From contig LCDA01000001.1 in the NCBI GenBank assembly GCA_000998275.1, positions 180,352 to 214,639 of the forward strand: DNA of 34,288 bases, given 5' to 3'. The translations under genes were made by a program, and so were the position numbers. Within the stretch, counting starts at the first letter, position 1, and each line of letters begins with the position of its first letter. Under the pieces are notes generated by a model that was given only the letters and a program-made list of their open reading frames with translations, was not told where the DNA came from and did not search any database. Source of the stretch: Candidatus Collierbacteria bacterium GW2011_GWA2_42_17. Its GTDB lineage: Bacteria; Patescibacteriota; Microgenomatia; UBA1400; MFAQ01. This document shows, piece after piece, positions 1 through 7,343 of this stretch.

Positions 1-1748
1 GGGGGGGTGGGTGTAGGAGAGCCACCAAAGTTTGCTCCTGAAGAGGTGGGAGTTGGGTTACCGCCGAAACCTGCTCCTGGAGGAAGTGATCCGGAACCTG
101 GCTTACTTGACAGTTCAGTGATTGCCTTTTTGGCTCCTGAGTAAACTTCTCTACCTGTAGTAATATTCTCACTGAGAGCACTGCCATACTTGAAGGGAGC
201 AACTTTGAGAGAGTCTCTGACCATGTCGACATATTTGGAGGCCATGAGAAGAAGTCCAATACCAAGAAGAGCGAGAAGACCTCGGGCATCAAAACCAACG
301 AGCGGAGGAGCAATTAATGGTATTCCAGTAACTTTGATGTTTGATCCATCAACAAGGCTTCTTACGCCGTAGAGTCTTTCACAAAAAACGGCCGGTTCGT
401 CGGCACTACCGGGTTGAAAGAAGGTTCTCATTGGACCGATGATATCAGTACAGGTACCAATTAAAGGCTGAATCATAAGAATATATGAGAAGAGTAAAAA
501 CAACATAGTGACGGGAAAAACGGCAAGGTTAGCCACAATTCCTCTAAACCAGGTGCCAATGGCTGTAGACCCAGGGAGAGCATTTCCCAGAAGAATAATT
601 GGCCCAATAATTAGAGAGATGACGACGGAGATAAAGGCGCCAATTAGTTTGAGAAATAGTTTTCCGTAGGAAATAAGGACGGCAATAATGAGAACAAGCA
701 TAATAAGAACCCCGGTAATAGTAAAACTTACTAAGATGCCAAGGCCTTCGCCAATACCCCCAAAAATGAGATTAAGAACAGAAGGAATTGCAACGGGTCC
801 GGCAATAGCCGAGTTCAAAATAAATGAACCAACCATTCCACCCCATGAATTTCCAGAGGCAAATTTTGCAATATCGCCGACATAGCCAAGAACGGTAATG
901 TTTTGGCTTTCAAGGTAGCCAAAAATGAAGTAAATGATTACCCACATAAGATCATAGATCAGACCAACGATGGCATACGAAAAAGTGATTATCAGTAAAG
1001 TAATAATGAGTTTGGGGATAGCGAGCTGAACAGTGATGACCGTTTTTTGACCAAGATTGACGCGAAACATCATCATAAAACCATAGACAATAAAGAAGAC
1101 AACAAGGATTAAATAAGCAAGGTTTCTGACGGCGATCCAGATATTGAGAAAAGGAGAAAAAGTGTTGAAGCCTGTTCCTGGAGAAGTGGCGGCTAGAGCC
1201 GAGGGAATTACCTTGTGTTTTTGAAGATTTTGAGTGACATGGGCAAGATATGACTTGGTGGAAACCGGTTGATTTTGAAACAAGAGACTAATCATTTTTC
1301 CGGATTGGCCGATAAGACCAGTGTTTTGGTTGGAAATTAGTTTTTGCCTAGCGTAGTCGATGGCAAGTTTTTGTTCCTCCGGAGTGTTGTAGCCTTGGAG
1401 TTTAATAGCGTCCAAAATTCCCTTGAGTGTTTTGGAAAATGTTTGTTTGGGGTCTTTTTGACCGTAAATTTTTTCGGCCAGATCAAGAATAACGATGTCA
1501 GAGAAACCAATTCCTTCTCCAGAAAAAGTGTCGGCAGTACACTTGCCGGAGTACCAGGTTTCTAGATTCATCTGATTGCCGGATCTTTTGGCACAAAAAT
1601 CTTGGAGAGTTTTGTCTAGAGTGTTATCTTTTGTGATGATGTCATCAAGTGCGGGAAGGGTCTCTTCGGCATTGATTTTTGGTACAAAAAAAAGTGAGAT
1701 AAAAATGAAGAAAATAATGGTCAGAATTGGGGCGAGGCGACGTAACAT
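1..1748 (-). CDS. VirB6/TrbL-like polytopic T4SS membrane protein (partial, runs off left edge)
   Basis: The minus-strand frame is open from an ATG at 1748 to the window edge (582 codons, no stop), so the protein is C-terminally incomplete. It starts with a signal peptide (MLRRLAPIL... ending near INA, about residue 27), followed by an extracytoplasmic region of about 170 residues. Then come roughly eight hydrophobic helices between residues 205 and 510 with long runs such as LLITFSYAIVGLIYDLMWVI. The visible end is a low-complexity Gly/Pro/Thr/Ser tail. Large N-terminal secreted part plus central polytopic core is the layout of VirB6/TrbL channel proteins, and the gene is last in a row of pilin-like genes and a lytic transglycosylase. 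Family assignment is by topology and context, not by a sequence motif. A -10 box (TATAAT) at 1760-1765 gives only a short leader. Conjugation-type VirB4/VirD4 ATPases would be expected further left. Confidence 0.6.
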   Translation of the reverse strand, partial: MLRRLAPILTIIFFIFISLFFVPKINAEETLPALDDIITKDNTLDKTLQDFCAKRSGNQMNLETWYSGKCTADTFSGEGIGFSDIVILDLAEKIYGQKDPKQTFSKTLKGILDAIKLQGYNTPEEQKLAIDYARQKLISNQNTGLIGQSGKMISLLFQNQPVSTKSYLAHVTQNLQKHKVIPSALAATSPGTGFNTFSPFLNIWIAVRNLAYLILVVFFIVYGFMMMFRVNLGQKTVITVQLAIPKLIITLLIITFSYAIVGLIYDLMWVIIYFIFGYLESQNITVLGYVGDIAKFASGNSWGGMVGSFILNSAIAGPVAIPSVLNLIFGGIGEGLGILVSFTITGVLIMLVLIIAVLISYGKLFLKLIGAFISVVISLIIGPIILLGNALPGSTAIGTWFRGIVANLAVFPVTMLFLLFSYILMIQPLIGTCTDIIGPMRTFFQPGSADEPAVFCERLYGVRSLVDGSNIKVTGIPLIAPPLVGFDARGLLALLGIGLLLMASKYVDMVRDSLKVAPFKYGSALSENITTGREVYSGAKKAITELSSKPGSGSLPPGAGFGGNPTPTSSGANFGGSPTPTP

Positions 1749-1759
1749 ATTCAAAAATT

Positions 1760-1765
1760 ATTATA
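1760..1765 (-). promoter_or_regulatory. -10 box of the VirB6-like gene
   Basis: On the minus strand TATAAT lies 11 nt before the ATG at 1748, giving a predicted transcript start about 5 nt before the start codon and no room for a Shine-Dalgarno site. It follows the stop of no upstream gene in a tightly coupled way, since the gap to the preceding gene is 32 nt. Confidence 0.5.
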
Positions 1766-1780
1766 CACGAGTGAGTAAGT

Positions 1781-2296
1781 TTAAGGCAGAAGATTAAGAG
1801 TCTTTATCCACTCTTCGGCAATGTCACGAATATATTTTTTATTTCCCATGGAGATGTGAAGATCTTTGATGTTGACATTATTTTCGACGAGAATACTAAT
1901 AACTTTTTCGAAAGACTCTTTGAAGGCAATCATGTTGGGATTTGTGCCAGGATCGGTTTGGTTGTAAAGGTAGTCCGGTCCAAAGATCTCGATCCTGATA
2001 GTTTCGGGGGAGTCATTTTTGTATGAGGAAATGGAGATGTCGGTGGCAATACCAGAAGATGTTTTGAAGTTATAAAGATAAATCGGAAGTTTGGGAAGAA
2101 GAACTTGTTTGGTTTTGAAGGCAATGTCGGGGCTTGATTGGTTGAGAATGGAGGTGGTGCCTATTTGACTCTCCGGAATAACAGGTTCCGGTTGGATTCC
2201 GGTTTTGGAACTTAATGATCGGGTTATGAAAATAACAATCAGAACAAGAAGAATCACCGAGCCGATTAAGAGAAATATTTTGGTTTTTCTTAACAT
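1781..2296 (-). CDS. N-terminally anchored extracytoplasmic protein, unknown function
   Basis: 171 residues. After MLRKTK there is one strong hydrophobic helix (about residues 7-26, LLIGSVILLVLIVIFITR), then a soluble domain with alternating beta/alpha character, presumably outside the membrane. I do not recognise a family motif. The start lies directly after the stop of the transglycosylase gene (2298), so the two are almost certainly cotranscribed and translationally coupled. The position between a VirB1-like enzyme and a VirB6-like channel suggests an accessory envelope component of the same machine. A VirB8-like role (single N-terminal helix plus small periplasmic domain) is possible by topology alone, but nothing specific supports it. 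Confidence 0.65.
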   Translation of the reverse strand: MLRKTKIFLLIGSVILLVLIVIFITRSLSSKTGIQPEPVIPESQIGTTSILNQSSPDIAFKTKQVLLPKLPIYLYNFKTSSGIATDISISSYKNDSPETIRIEIFGPDYLYNQTDPGTNPNMIAFKESFEKVISILVENNVNIKDLHISMGNKKYIRDIAEEWIKTLNLLP

Positions 2297-2297
2297 T

Positions 2298-4664
2298 TTA
2301 TGGAAGTGAGTTGTAATAATTTAAAGCAACAGAAAAGGCTCCTGGACGAGTAAAGAGAACAGCAGAAGAACAGTCGTTATCTTTGAGACAACGAAGATAC
2401 ATAGTGGCGTGCCTTTGATCAAAACGGCTGAGAGGGTAAGGATCATCCTCTCCTTTAAAAAGAGGGGGACACGAGCCGTAGTTTGAAGCGGGTGGGTTGC
2501 TGAGACAGTTTGAGTTTCCACCACCATTGTAAAAAGAAAAGGCAGTGGTGAGAGCTTCAAAACCGGTTGGGTTCCGACCTAGATCATTTTGAAGGCGTCC
2601 ACGAGCGAAGGCCAGCTTACCGGCGAACTCTTCGCCGGCGGCAATCGCTGTTTCCAGAAGAGTACTGTAGGTGGCACCGCCATTGTCTGGTTCCGGATCA
2701 CCAATTTTTCGGCCGCTGATTAGGGATTGGCAAGCGTTGTTACCCGCCTCCATAGAATGAATGGCGGCGAGGATAACACAGGAGACACCAGTTTCCCTTT
2801 CGGCTTCGGCATAAACAGCGGATAGTTCCGAAGTGACAAGAGGAATAAAGCTAGTAAGGGGCGAAGTAAGACCAACAGCATATTGGGCGAAGGAATCCTT
2901 GCTGCAGGATCCGGTTAGAGGTTCTGCCGAAAGAGCACACTCACCAACAGGAACAGTAACCTTTCGACCACATTTGGCGGAAACCTGTTGGTCCGAGGGG
3001 ACAAGCCAACAATTTTGTAGGAGATGCATAGCGTCTTGGGCAAGATTACTTTCGCGATTGATAGTGTCGGCACCGTCAACGGTAACGGTGGCGGAGGTAA
3101 TTTCAGAAGTAGCGGAGGTACTGACTGATGGAGCACTGACAAGTTTTTTGGGAGATGCGGACTCGGAGGCAGAATCGGGGAGAAGCATTTTATAAAAAGA
3201 AGGCTGAACCGGATTTAAAATTTTGTCCGAAACGAAGTTAATTATTTGTCTAGCGGTCTCAGTTAGGGGAAATTTAGAAGCGTTGGGGAATAAGGGTTTG
3301 CCACCAATGACTAAGTCGGTGAGAGTAGTGACATAGGGGTTGTTGAAAACAGTAATGGGTTTACCGACGGCGGTACCGGTGAGTTCATAAACATTTTGAC
3401 CTTTGATAAAGTTACAGCCCCCGCTACTATTACAGGAAGTTTCGTTATTACTGTAAGAGTTGCAGCGATAATAGGCATAACAGTAATAGGAGTTGGGGTC
3501 TCTACAAACACATTGATCGGGAGTACTGCTTACCAATTGAGGAGTGGCGGAAACAACGACGTTTTGGGTAGTTGTGGGGTTGTTGGGATAAGTTTTTGGT
3601 GAAGAGAGAGACGAACCATCTGTAGGAGTAAGACAGTTATCGTTGAGTTGAGGATTGGCGGCGATAAGTAAAATTAGGGGATATTGGAAAATTTCGTTGG
3701 GGGTGGTGGGATATTTGGCGATATTTTTATTCGTCCAGCTTGGAGTATAAAAATCAAAAAGGCCAGGAGTTGAAGAAAGTGAAGTTTTGTCGCCTTTGAG
3801 GCCACTAATAATTGCTTTGAGATAAGGAATATTTTCTTCAGAGACGTTCAGACCGCTGGAAATATAACCGCGGGCGTTGTCGAAATTAAAAGGAAGGAGG
3901 GCGTCATATTCTTCCTGAACTTGAGGATTATCCTGCCCAAGTTTGGTGTATTGATCATAGTATCGGCCGTTTTTCCAACAATCAATAATAAAATTATTAA
4001 CTTCAAGCCCAAAGGTTTTTAGACAAACGGGAAGTTTATTTTTCCAAGCGGTATCGACTTTAACCTCGTGTTGTTTTTTGTCTTGCCCGACGTAGTAGAA
4101 AGTATGGTTGGTGGTTTTTTCGATGAAATAGGCTTTAAGTTGGGCTTGAGAAAGACTGTCGAGCATGCGCCAGTAAGTGCGGAATGATTCCCGAGGGGCT
4201 TCGGGGTCGGCTCCGGGGCGGTCAAAGAGAGCATTAAAGAGATATTTTTGGGCAATTTTGTCGGGATTGGTATTGTTGAGAGTGGTACTGTCCGGGCCGA
4301 GAAAACCAAGTTGAGCTGCGGAGACATCGGTATTGATAGTGACATTTCTTAGTACGGGTAGCCCCAAAGGAGAAGAAATGTTGCCAACGAATGTTTCTCT
4401 GTAAGTGATCGAGGGAGCGGAAATACAAGAGAGGGGGTAAGAAAGAAGGGCTTCATTTGAGTCGACAGGATTTATTCCAAGGTTTTCAACGTTTTCGACT
4501 TTATCGTAACAGGTGCTATTGGGTGGGTAGACGGTACCATCACAGGGAGTATTGTTTATAGGTAAGGGTTCAGCAGTAGGGGTGGGGGTAACGGCAAAAG
4601 AAGGTGTAGAAAAGCCTATCGAAATAATCGTAAAAAATATTGTGGCAAGTAGAAATTTCTTCAC
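2298..4664 (-). CDS. Secreted Cys-rich lytic transglycosylase-like protein (VirB1-like)
   Basis: 788 residues from a GTG start at 4664. The reading frame is open a few codons further, but TATAAT at 4673-4678 sits over that stretch, so GTG, giving MKKFLLATIFFTIISIGF, is the natural signal-peptide start. Cleavage is likely near PSFA. The mature protein is long and mostly unfamiliar. A cysteine-rich patch lies around residues 380-430 (CVCRDPNSYYCYAYYRC and following), suggesting disulfides outside the cell. The C-terminal 170 residues look like a lysozyme-fold transglycosylase: ILAAIHSMEAGNN carries the catalytic-type Glu, and AFSFYNGGG resembles the AYNAG motif of SLT domains. Such enzymes open peptidoglycan for T4SS or conjugation machines, fitting the pilin and VirB6-like neighbours. 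The fold call is by motif; activity is unproven. Confidence 0.7.
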   Translation of the reverse strand: MKKFLLATIFFTIISIGFSTPSFAVTPTPTAEPLPINNTPCDGTVYPPNSTCYDKVENVENLGINPVDSNEALLSYPLSCISAPSITYRETFVGNISSPLGLPVLRNVTINTDVSAAQLGFLGPDSTTLNNTNPDKIAQKYLFNALFDRPGADPEAPRESFRTYWRMLDSLSQAQLKAYFIEKTTNHTFYYVGQDKKQHEVKVDTAWKNKLPVCLKTFGLEVNNFIIDCWKNGRYYDQYTKLGQDNPQVQEEYDALLPFNFDNARGYISSGLNVSEENIPYLKAIISGLKGDKTSLSSTPGLFDFYTPSWTNKNIAKYPTTPNEIFQYPLILLIAANPQLNDNCLTPTDGSSLSSPKTYPNNPTTTQNVVVSATPQLVSSTPDQCVCRDPNSYYCYAYYRCNSYSNNETSCNSSGGCNFIKGQNVYELTGTAVGKPITVFNNPYVTTLTDLVIGGKPLFPNASKFPLTETARQIINFVSDKILNPVQPSFYKMLLPDSASESASPKKLVSAPSVSTSATSEITSATVTVDGADTINRESNLAQDAMHLLQNCWLVPSDQQVSAKCGRKVTVPVGECALSAEPLTGSCSKDSFAQYAVGLTSPLTSFIPLVTSELSAVYAEAERETGVSCVILAAIHSMEAGNNACQSLISGRKIGDPEPDNGGATYSTLLETAIAAGEEFAGKLAFARGRLQNDLGRNPTGFEALTTAFSFYNGGGNSNCLSNPPASNYGSCPPLFKGEDDPYPLSRFDQRHATMYLRCLKDNDCSSAVLFTRPGAFSVALNYYNSLP

Positions 4665-4672
4665 TAAAAACA

Positions 4673-4678
4673 ATTATA
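4673..4678 (-). promoter_or_regulatory. -10 box of the transglycosylase gene; decides the GTG start
   Basis: TATAAT on the minus strand lies 8 nt before the GTG at 4664, so transcription should start about 2 nt before the codon. Upstream in-frame TTG codons fall between the -10 box and the predicted transcript start and cannot be used. The reading is a near-leaderless mRNA. Confidence 0.5.
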
Positions 4679-4694
4679 AACGGATGTTGTCCTT

Positions 4695-5045
4695 CTAGAG
4701 AGTAGGGATAGTGAAGGTGGTAACATCAGTCCCGGTAAATTTGCTGATTAAAACAAGAATCAGCCAAGCAACAGAAAGAAGAATGAGGCCAATGATAGCC
4801 CAGGTAAAGGTACTCCAAGCGGCGGCGACGGCTTTGGGGTCGGCTCCGGCGGTAAGAAGGCGAATACCAGCAAAAATAATCATGCCGACGGCAACAAGAG
4901 CAAGAAGGGCGGGAACTGGGCTGATAAGGTTGCTAAAAACACACTCGATACCTTTGATGGTGGCAACTCCTTCGGGGGAAACACACTCGGGATTAATCTC
5001 TACCCAGGAAGCGGCATAGACTTGGGGAACAAGTTGAAAGTTCAT
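4695..5045 (-). CDS. T4SS pilin-like small membrane protein (array member 7)
   Basis: 116 residues from ATG 5045. The frame extends to a TTG at 5066, but that part contains the promoter TATAAT and an intrinsic terminator abuts it, so ATG 5045 is chosen. The short N-terminus (MNFQLVPQVYA) is followed by two hydrophobic helices, about residues 44-68 and 80-104, joined by a polar turn with AGADPKAV. This is the position of the AGGDKxK turn in the sister genes. Two helices around a basic cytoplasmic loop is the TrbC/VirB2 pilin layout (the T4SS_pilin family common in CPR genomes). This is the most diverged member: the Lys pair is reduced to DPKA and the C-terminus TDVTTFTIPTL is unique. It is transcribed separately from the other six, right before the transglycosylase. 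Confidence 0.75.
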   Translation of the reverse strand: MNFQLVPQVYAASWVEINPECVSPEGVATIKGIECVFSNLISPVPALLALVAVGMIIFAGIRLLTAGADPKAVAAAWSTFTWAIIGLILLSVAWLILVLISKFTGTDVTTFTIPTL

Positions 5046-5051
5046 AAAATC

Positions 5052-5057
5052 ATTATA
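5052..5057 (-). promoter_or_regulatory. -10 box of pilin 7; leaderless start at 5045
   Basis: TATAAT on the minus strand ends 6 nt before ATG 5045, so the predicted first transcribed base is the A of the start codon. This promoter lies immediately downstream of the terminator at 5064-5088 and restarts transcription inside the pilin array. Confidence 0.55.
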
Positions 5058-5063
5058 TCCTAA

Positions 5064-5088
5064 CAAAAACCCCGGTTGCCCGGGGTTT
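5064..5088 (-). terminator. Intrinsic terminator between pilins 6 and 7
   Basis: Read on the minus strand: a perfect 9-bp stem (AAACCCCGG / CCGGGGTTT) with a 4-nt loop and a following T run (TTTTTG). It ends the transcript of the first six pilin-like genes. Pilin 7, the transglycosylase and the VirB6-like gene therefore depend on their own promoters or on read-through. Confidence 0.85.
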
Positions 5089-5107
5089 CTTGACTAATTC
5101 TAAATAC

Positions 5108-5443
5108 TTAGTAAGGGAGAGGAGGGGTAATATTACCGGAAAAGATATCAATACCGAAGAAGTAGGAAATGAGTTGCATGAGGGCCCAGGAAGCGGCAAC
5201 GATGGCGAGACCGACAAGAGCGGCGGTAATGCGGTTTCTGGCCTGTTCGGTTTTAGATTTATCACCTCCGGAAGTGAGCCATTCGATACCACCAAGAACC
5301 AAGAAGACGAAGGTAAGGATACCGGCGACAATAAAGGCAACTTGAATGGCGGCAGAAATTAATTTACCAATATCGGTGATCTTCATATTGGCGGGTCTAA
5401 GTGAACCGATTTCTGCGGCGAAGGTTTGAGGAATTAAAGACAT
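5108..5443 (-). CDS. T4SS pilin-like small membrane protein (array member 6)
   Basis: 111 residues. A short export-like N-terminus (MSLIPQTFAAE) is followed by an amphipathic stretch and two hydrophobic helices, about 31-54 and 73-95, with the family turn GGIEWLTSGGDKSKTEQA between them. The WLTSGGDK block is shared with members 3-5. The TrbC/VirB2-type assignment rests on size, topology and tandem arrangement. A possible promoter of its own (TATAAT at 5483-5488, leader about 33 nt) lies in the 61-bp gap after member 5. It is followed by the strong terminator at 5064-5088 and so is the last gene of the upstream pilin operon. Confidence 0.8.
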   Translation of the reverse strand: MSLIPQTFAAEIGSLRPANMKITDIGKLISAAIQVAFIVAGILTFVFLVLGGIEWLTSGGDKSKTEQARNRITAALVGLAIVAASWALMQLISYFFGIDIFSGNITPPLPY

Positions 5444-5482
5444 ATATTTTCTTTTTATTAATTAATGGAGACTGTATTTATT

Positions 5483-5488
5483 ATTATA
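5483..5488 (-). promoter_or_regulatory. Possible internal promoter (-10) before pilin 6
   Basis: TATAAT on the minus strand lies in the only sizeable gap (5444-5504) among the first six pilin genes. Predicted leader length is about 33 nt, with no Shine-Dalgarno motif seen. The surrounding A+T-rich sequence offers other -10-like words, so the exact box is uncertain. Confidence 0.35.
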
Positions 5489-5504
5489 GTGTTTTCTTTG
5501 GTTG

Positions 5505-5861
5505 TCAACTGCCGACGGGATTGTCAGTACAAAGCTGACTGAGATCAATACCGAAGAAATCAAGAACGAGAACATAGATGGCGTAGCTAGCGGCAACGAT
5601 GGCGAGACCAATTAGAGCATTGCTGATCATTTTTTGGGCGGTTTCAACTTTACCTTTGTCGCCTCCGGAAGTGAGCCAGTTTATGCCGCCGATAACCAAG
5701 AAGGCAAAAGTGGCAATAGCGGCAATAATAAAGGCAACACTAATAATATTGCCAATAAGATTGCCGATACAGGAGTAACCAAAAAAGTTGTTTTTACTAA
5801 CTTCTCCCCCGATATCAACGACTTGGTCCGCGGCGAAAACAGAAGGAATTAGTTTAATCAT
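5505..5861 (-). CDS. T4SS pilin-like small membrane protein (array member 5)
   Basis: 118 residues. N-terminus MIKLIPSVFAADQ looks like a short signal. Two hydrophobic helices, about 38-60 and 82-104, flank GGINWLTSGGDKGKVETAQKMI. Its ATG overlaps the stop of member 4 (ATGA at 5858-5861), so translation is coupled. Over 50 bp it is almost identical to member 4 (5617-5666 against 5964-6013, two mismatches), which points to recent duplication or gene conversion. The C-terminal tail (FGIDLSQLCTDNPVGS) carries a Cys, as does the N-terminal region (SCIGN). A disulfide between them is possible if both lie outside the membrane. Confidence 0.8.
   Translation of the reverse strand: MIKLIPSVFAADQVVDIGGEVSKNNFFGYSCIGNLIGNIISVAFIIAAIATFAFLVIGGINWLTSGGDKGKVETAQKMISNALIGLAIVAASYAIYVLVLDFFGIDLSQLCTDNPVGS
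5617..5666 (-). repeat. 50-bp near-identical block shared by pilins 5 and 4 (copy A)
   Basis: This matches 5964-6013 with two mismatches, whereas the flanks diverge. It encodes the loop GGDKGKVETAQKMISNA, the most conserved part of the two proteins. Confidence 0.8.
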
Positions 5862-6220
5862 AGGTTGCTTGGAAAAACAGGGGCAAGAATATTAATCTTA
5901 AAGGCATTTTGTACGAAGAGGGCAATGGCGTAGGAGGCAATGAGAATGGCCAAGCCAATAAAGGCATTACTGATCATTTTTTGGGCGGTTTCAACTTTGC
6001 CTTTGTCGCCTCCAGCTGTAAGCCATTCAATTCCTCCCCAGATGAGAAAAATAATGAAAGCGACTCCACCAAGGGTGACAATAGAGCGCCAGAGAATGGC
6101 GATGTAAAAAGCGAGTCCTTCGCTGGGAGTTTTGGAGGCAATATCTAAGGGAAGAGCACGGTTGATGATTTCGTCAGCGTAGACCTGGGTAACAAAAAGA
6201 TTTTTGATAAGAGTGACCAT
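5858..6220 (-). CDS. T4SS pilin-like small membrane protein (array member 4)
   Basis: 120 residues. N-terminus MVTLIKNLFVTQVYADE is signal-like, followed by a pre-helix segment and two hydrophobic helices, about 43-66 and 87-108. The loop GGIEWLTAGGDKGKVETAQKMI is the family block. Its stop overlaps the start of member 5 by ATGA, and only 2 nt separate its start from the stop of member 3. It shares a 50-bp nearly identical stretch with member 5. Pilin subunit of a T4SS-like appendage is the inferred role. Alternatively these small proteins could form heteromeric membrane complexes without a filament. Confidence 0.8.
   Translation of the reverse strand: MVTLIKNLFVTQVYADEIINRALPLDIASKTPSEGLAFYIAILWRSIVTLGGVAFIIFLIWGGIEWLTAGGDKGKVETAQKMISNAFIGLAILIASYAIALFVQNAFKINILAPVFPSNL
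5964..6013 (-). repeat. 50-bp near-identical block shared by pilins 4 and 5 (copy B)
   Basis: Second copy of the block at 5617-5666, with two mismatches, inside the gene for pilin 4. Confidence 0.8.
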
Positions 6221-6222
6221 GT

Positions 6223-6612
6223 TTATATATTGGGAAATAATATTGAAAAAGGGTTAAGGAAATCAATGCCGAGGACTCCACCAACGATACCGGTAACAAA
6301 AAGGCCGACAACGATGGCAACAAGACCGATAACTCCTTGAGTCATCTGGGCTTGAGCTTCGGAGACCTTGGCTTTGTCGCCTCCGGCTGTAAGCCATTTG
6401 AGACCACCCAGGGTAAAGAAAATTACGAAAGCCAGACCACCAACAACAGTAAGGGTGGTGATCACGGTAGAAAGAATATTTCCAAGCTGAGTTTTGGTTT
6501 CGGAACCACTGACACCAACATTTTCAAAACCAAAAGGGCCAATACCTTTGATACCACCGACGTCAATATCGGCAGCGTGTGCGGATTTGATAATAGTGTT
6601 GAGTAAGGACAT
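6223..6612 (-). CDS. T4SS pilin-like small membrane protein (array member 3)
   Basis: 129 residues. N-terminus MSLLNTIIKSAHAADID resembles a very short signal peptide with an AHA cleavage box. A Gly-rich stretch follows (GGIKGIGPFGFENVGV), then two hydrophobic helices, about 51-72 and 91-116, around GGLKWLTAGGDKAKVSEAQAQM. The second helix is unusually Gly-rich (GLFVTGIVGGVLG). It is spaced by 1 nt from member 2 and by 2 nt from member 4, so it is one transcript with them. TrbC/VirB2-type by topology and loop motif. Confidence 0.8.
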   Translation of the reverse strand: MSLLNTIIKSAHAADIDVGGIKGIGPFGFENVGVSGSETKTQLGNILSTVITTLTVVGGLAFVIFFTLGGLKWLTAGGDKAKVSEAQAQMTQGVIGLVAIVVGLFVTGIVGGVLGIDFLNPFSILFPNI

Positions 6613-6613
6613 T

Positions 6614-6991
6614 TTAAGGAGTTACAGATTTAAATTTAGGTATTAGAATGGCGGTGAAATCGCCAAAGAGAAGTTGACTGATGATGGCAATAATTACGAA
6701 ACTGGCGGCGATAACAACCAAACCGATAAGACTCATGGTAATTTTGTTACCAGCTTCTTGAACTTTGGCCTTGTCACCACCGGAGGTGATATAGGTAAAC
6801 CCGCCGATGAGGAATTGCCAAAGGGTAAAAAGACCGGCGACAATGACAAAAAAGCGAATAATGGTAGTAACAAAGTCACCGGTTTTACCGATGTCCGAGG
6901 GAATACCTTCGGGCAGGGAAATGGTGCCGACGACATCTTCCGTAGCCGCGTAGGTTGTTTTGAAGAAGAGATTAAATAAATTGCTGAGCAT
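6614..6991 (-). CDS. T4SS pilin-like small membrane protein (array member 2)
   Basis: 125 residues. N-terminus MLSNLFNLFFKTTYAATED is signal-like. Two hydrophobic helices, about 44-66 and 84-108, flank GGFTYITSGGDKAKVQEAGNKI, so the GGDKAK core is kept but the preceding WLT is YIT. A basic tail (IPKFKSVTP) follows. It starts 5 nt after the stop of member 1. Same family reasoning as the other array members, diverging most in the N-terminal segment, which may be the exposed part. Confidence 0.78.
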   Translation of the reverse strand: MLSNLFNLFFKTTYAATEDVVGTISLPEGIPSDIGKTGDFVTTIIRFFVIVAGLFTLWQFLIGGFTYITSGGDKAKVQEAGNKITMSLIGLVVIAASFVIIAIISQLLFGDFTAILIPKFKSVTP

Positions 6992-6996
6992 ATTGC

Positions 6997-7314
6997 TTAT
7001 AAAAATTTAAAACCAAGGACGGCGCCGATGAGCCTGGTGATAATGAAGGCGGCGACGACGACAACTAAACCAATTATGCCATAAGTTAGAGATTGTGAAG
7101 CTTGAGTCGTTTTGGCCTTGTCACCACTGGCGGAGATGAGGGAGAAGCCGGCAAACAAGATGGTGGCAAAGGCAACAATGCCGGAAATAATCAAAATGTT
7201 GTAAATAAGAGGATTTATCAAGGTAGAGAGAGTGTCCCTGCCTTCACCGACAAAAGGTTCTGCCGGGGCATAAATTGTTTTCAAGTCGATGGCGAGAGCC
7301 TCTTTAACTAACAT
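6997..7314 (-). CDS. T4SS pilin-like small membrane protein (array member 1, first gene of operon)
   Basis: 105 residues, the shortest member. The N-terminus (MLVKEALAIDLKT) is barely hydrophobic. Two hydrophobic helices lie at about 36-58 and 77-100, with the loop FSLISASGDKAKTTQASQSL, where SASGDKAK replaces the TSGGDKxK core. It is the promoter-proximal gene. The -10 box TAAAAT at 7323-7328 places the transcript start about 2 nt before ATG. The divergent polyprenyl synthetase promoter lies on the other side of the same 29-bp gap. Confidence 0.75.
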   Translation of the reverse strand: MLVKEALAIDLKTIYAPAEPFVGEGRDTLSTLINPLIYNILIISGIVAFATILFAGFSLISASGDKAKTTQASQSLTYGIIGLVVVVAAFIITRLIGAVLGFKFL

Positions 7315-7322
7315 TGATTACT

Positions 7323-7337
7323 ATTTTACAGTAAAAT
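7323..7337. promoter_or_regulatory. Back-to-back divergent -10 boxes for the pilin array and polyprenyl synthetase
   Basis: The word ATTTTACAGTAAAAT contains TAAAAT on the minus strand (7323-7328) for the pilin operon and TAAAAT on the plus strand (7332-7337) for the gene at 7344. The boxes are 3 bp apart in an almost perfect palindrome. Each promoter's upstream contacts must lie inside the other gene. Both start codons fall at the predicted transcript starts. Confidence 0.6.
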
Positions 7338-7343
7338 TCGGAC

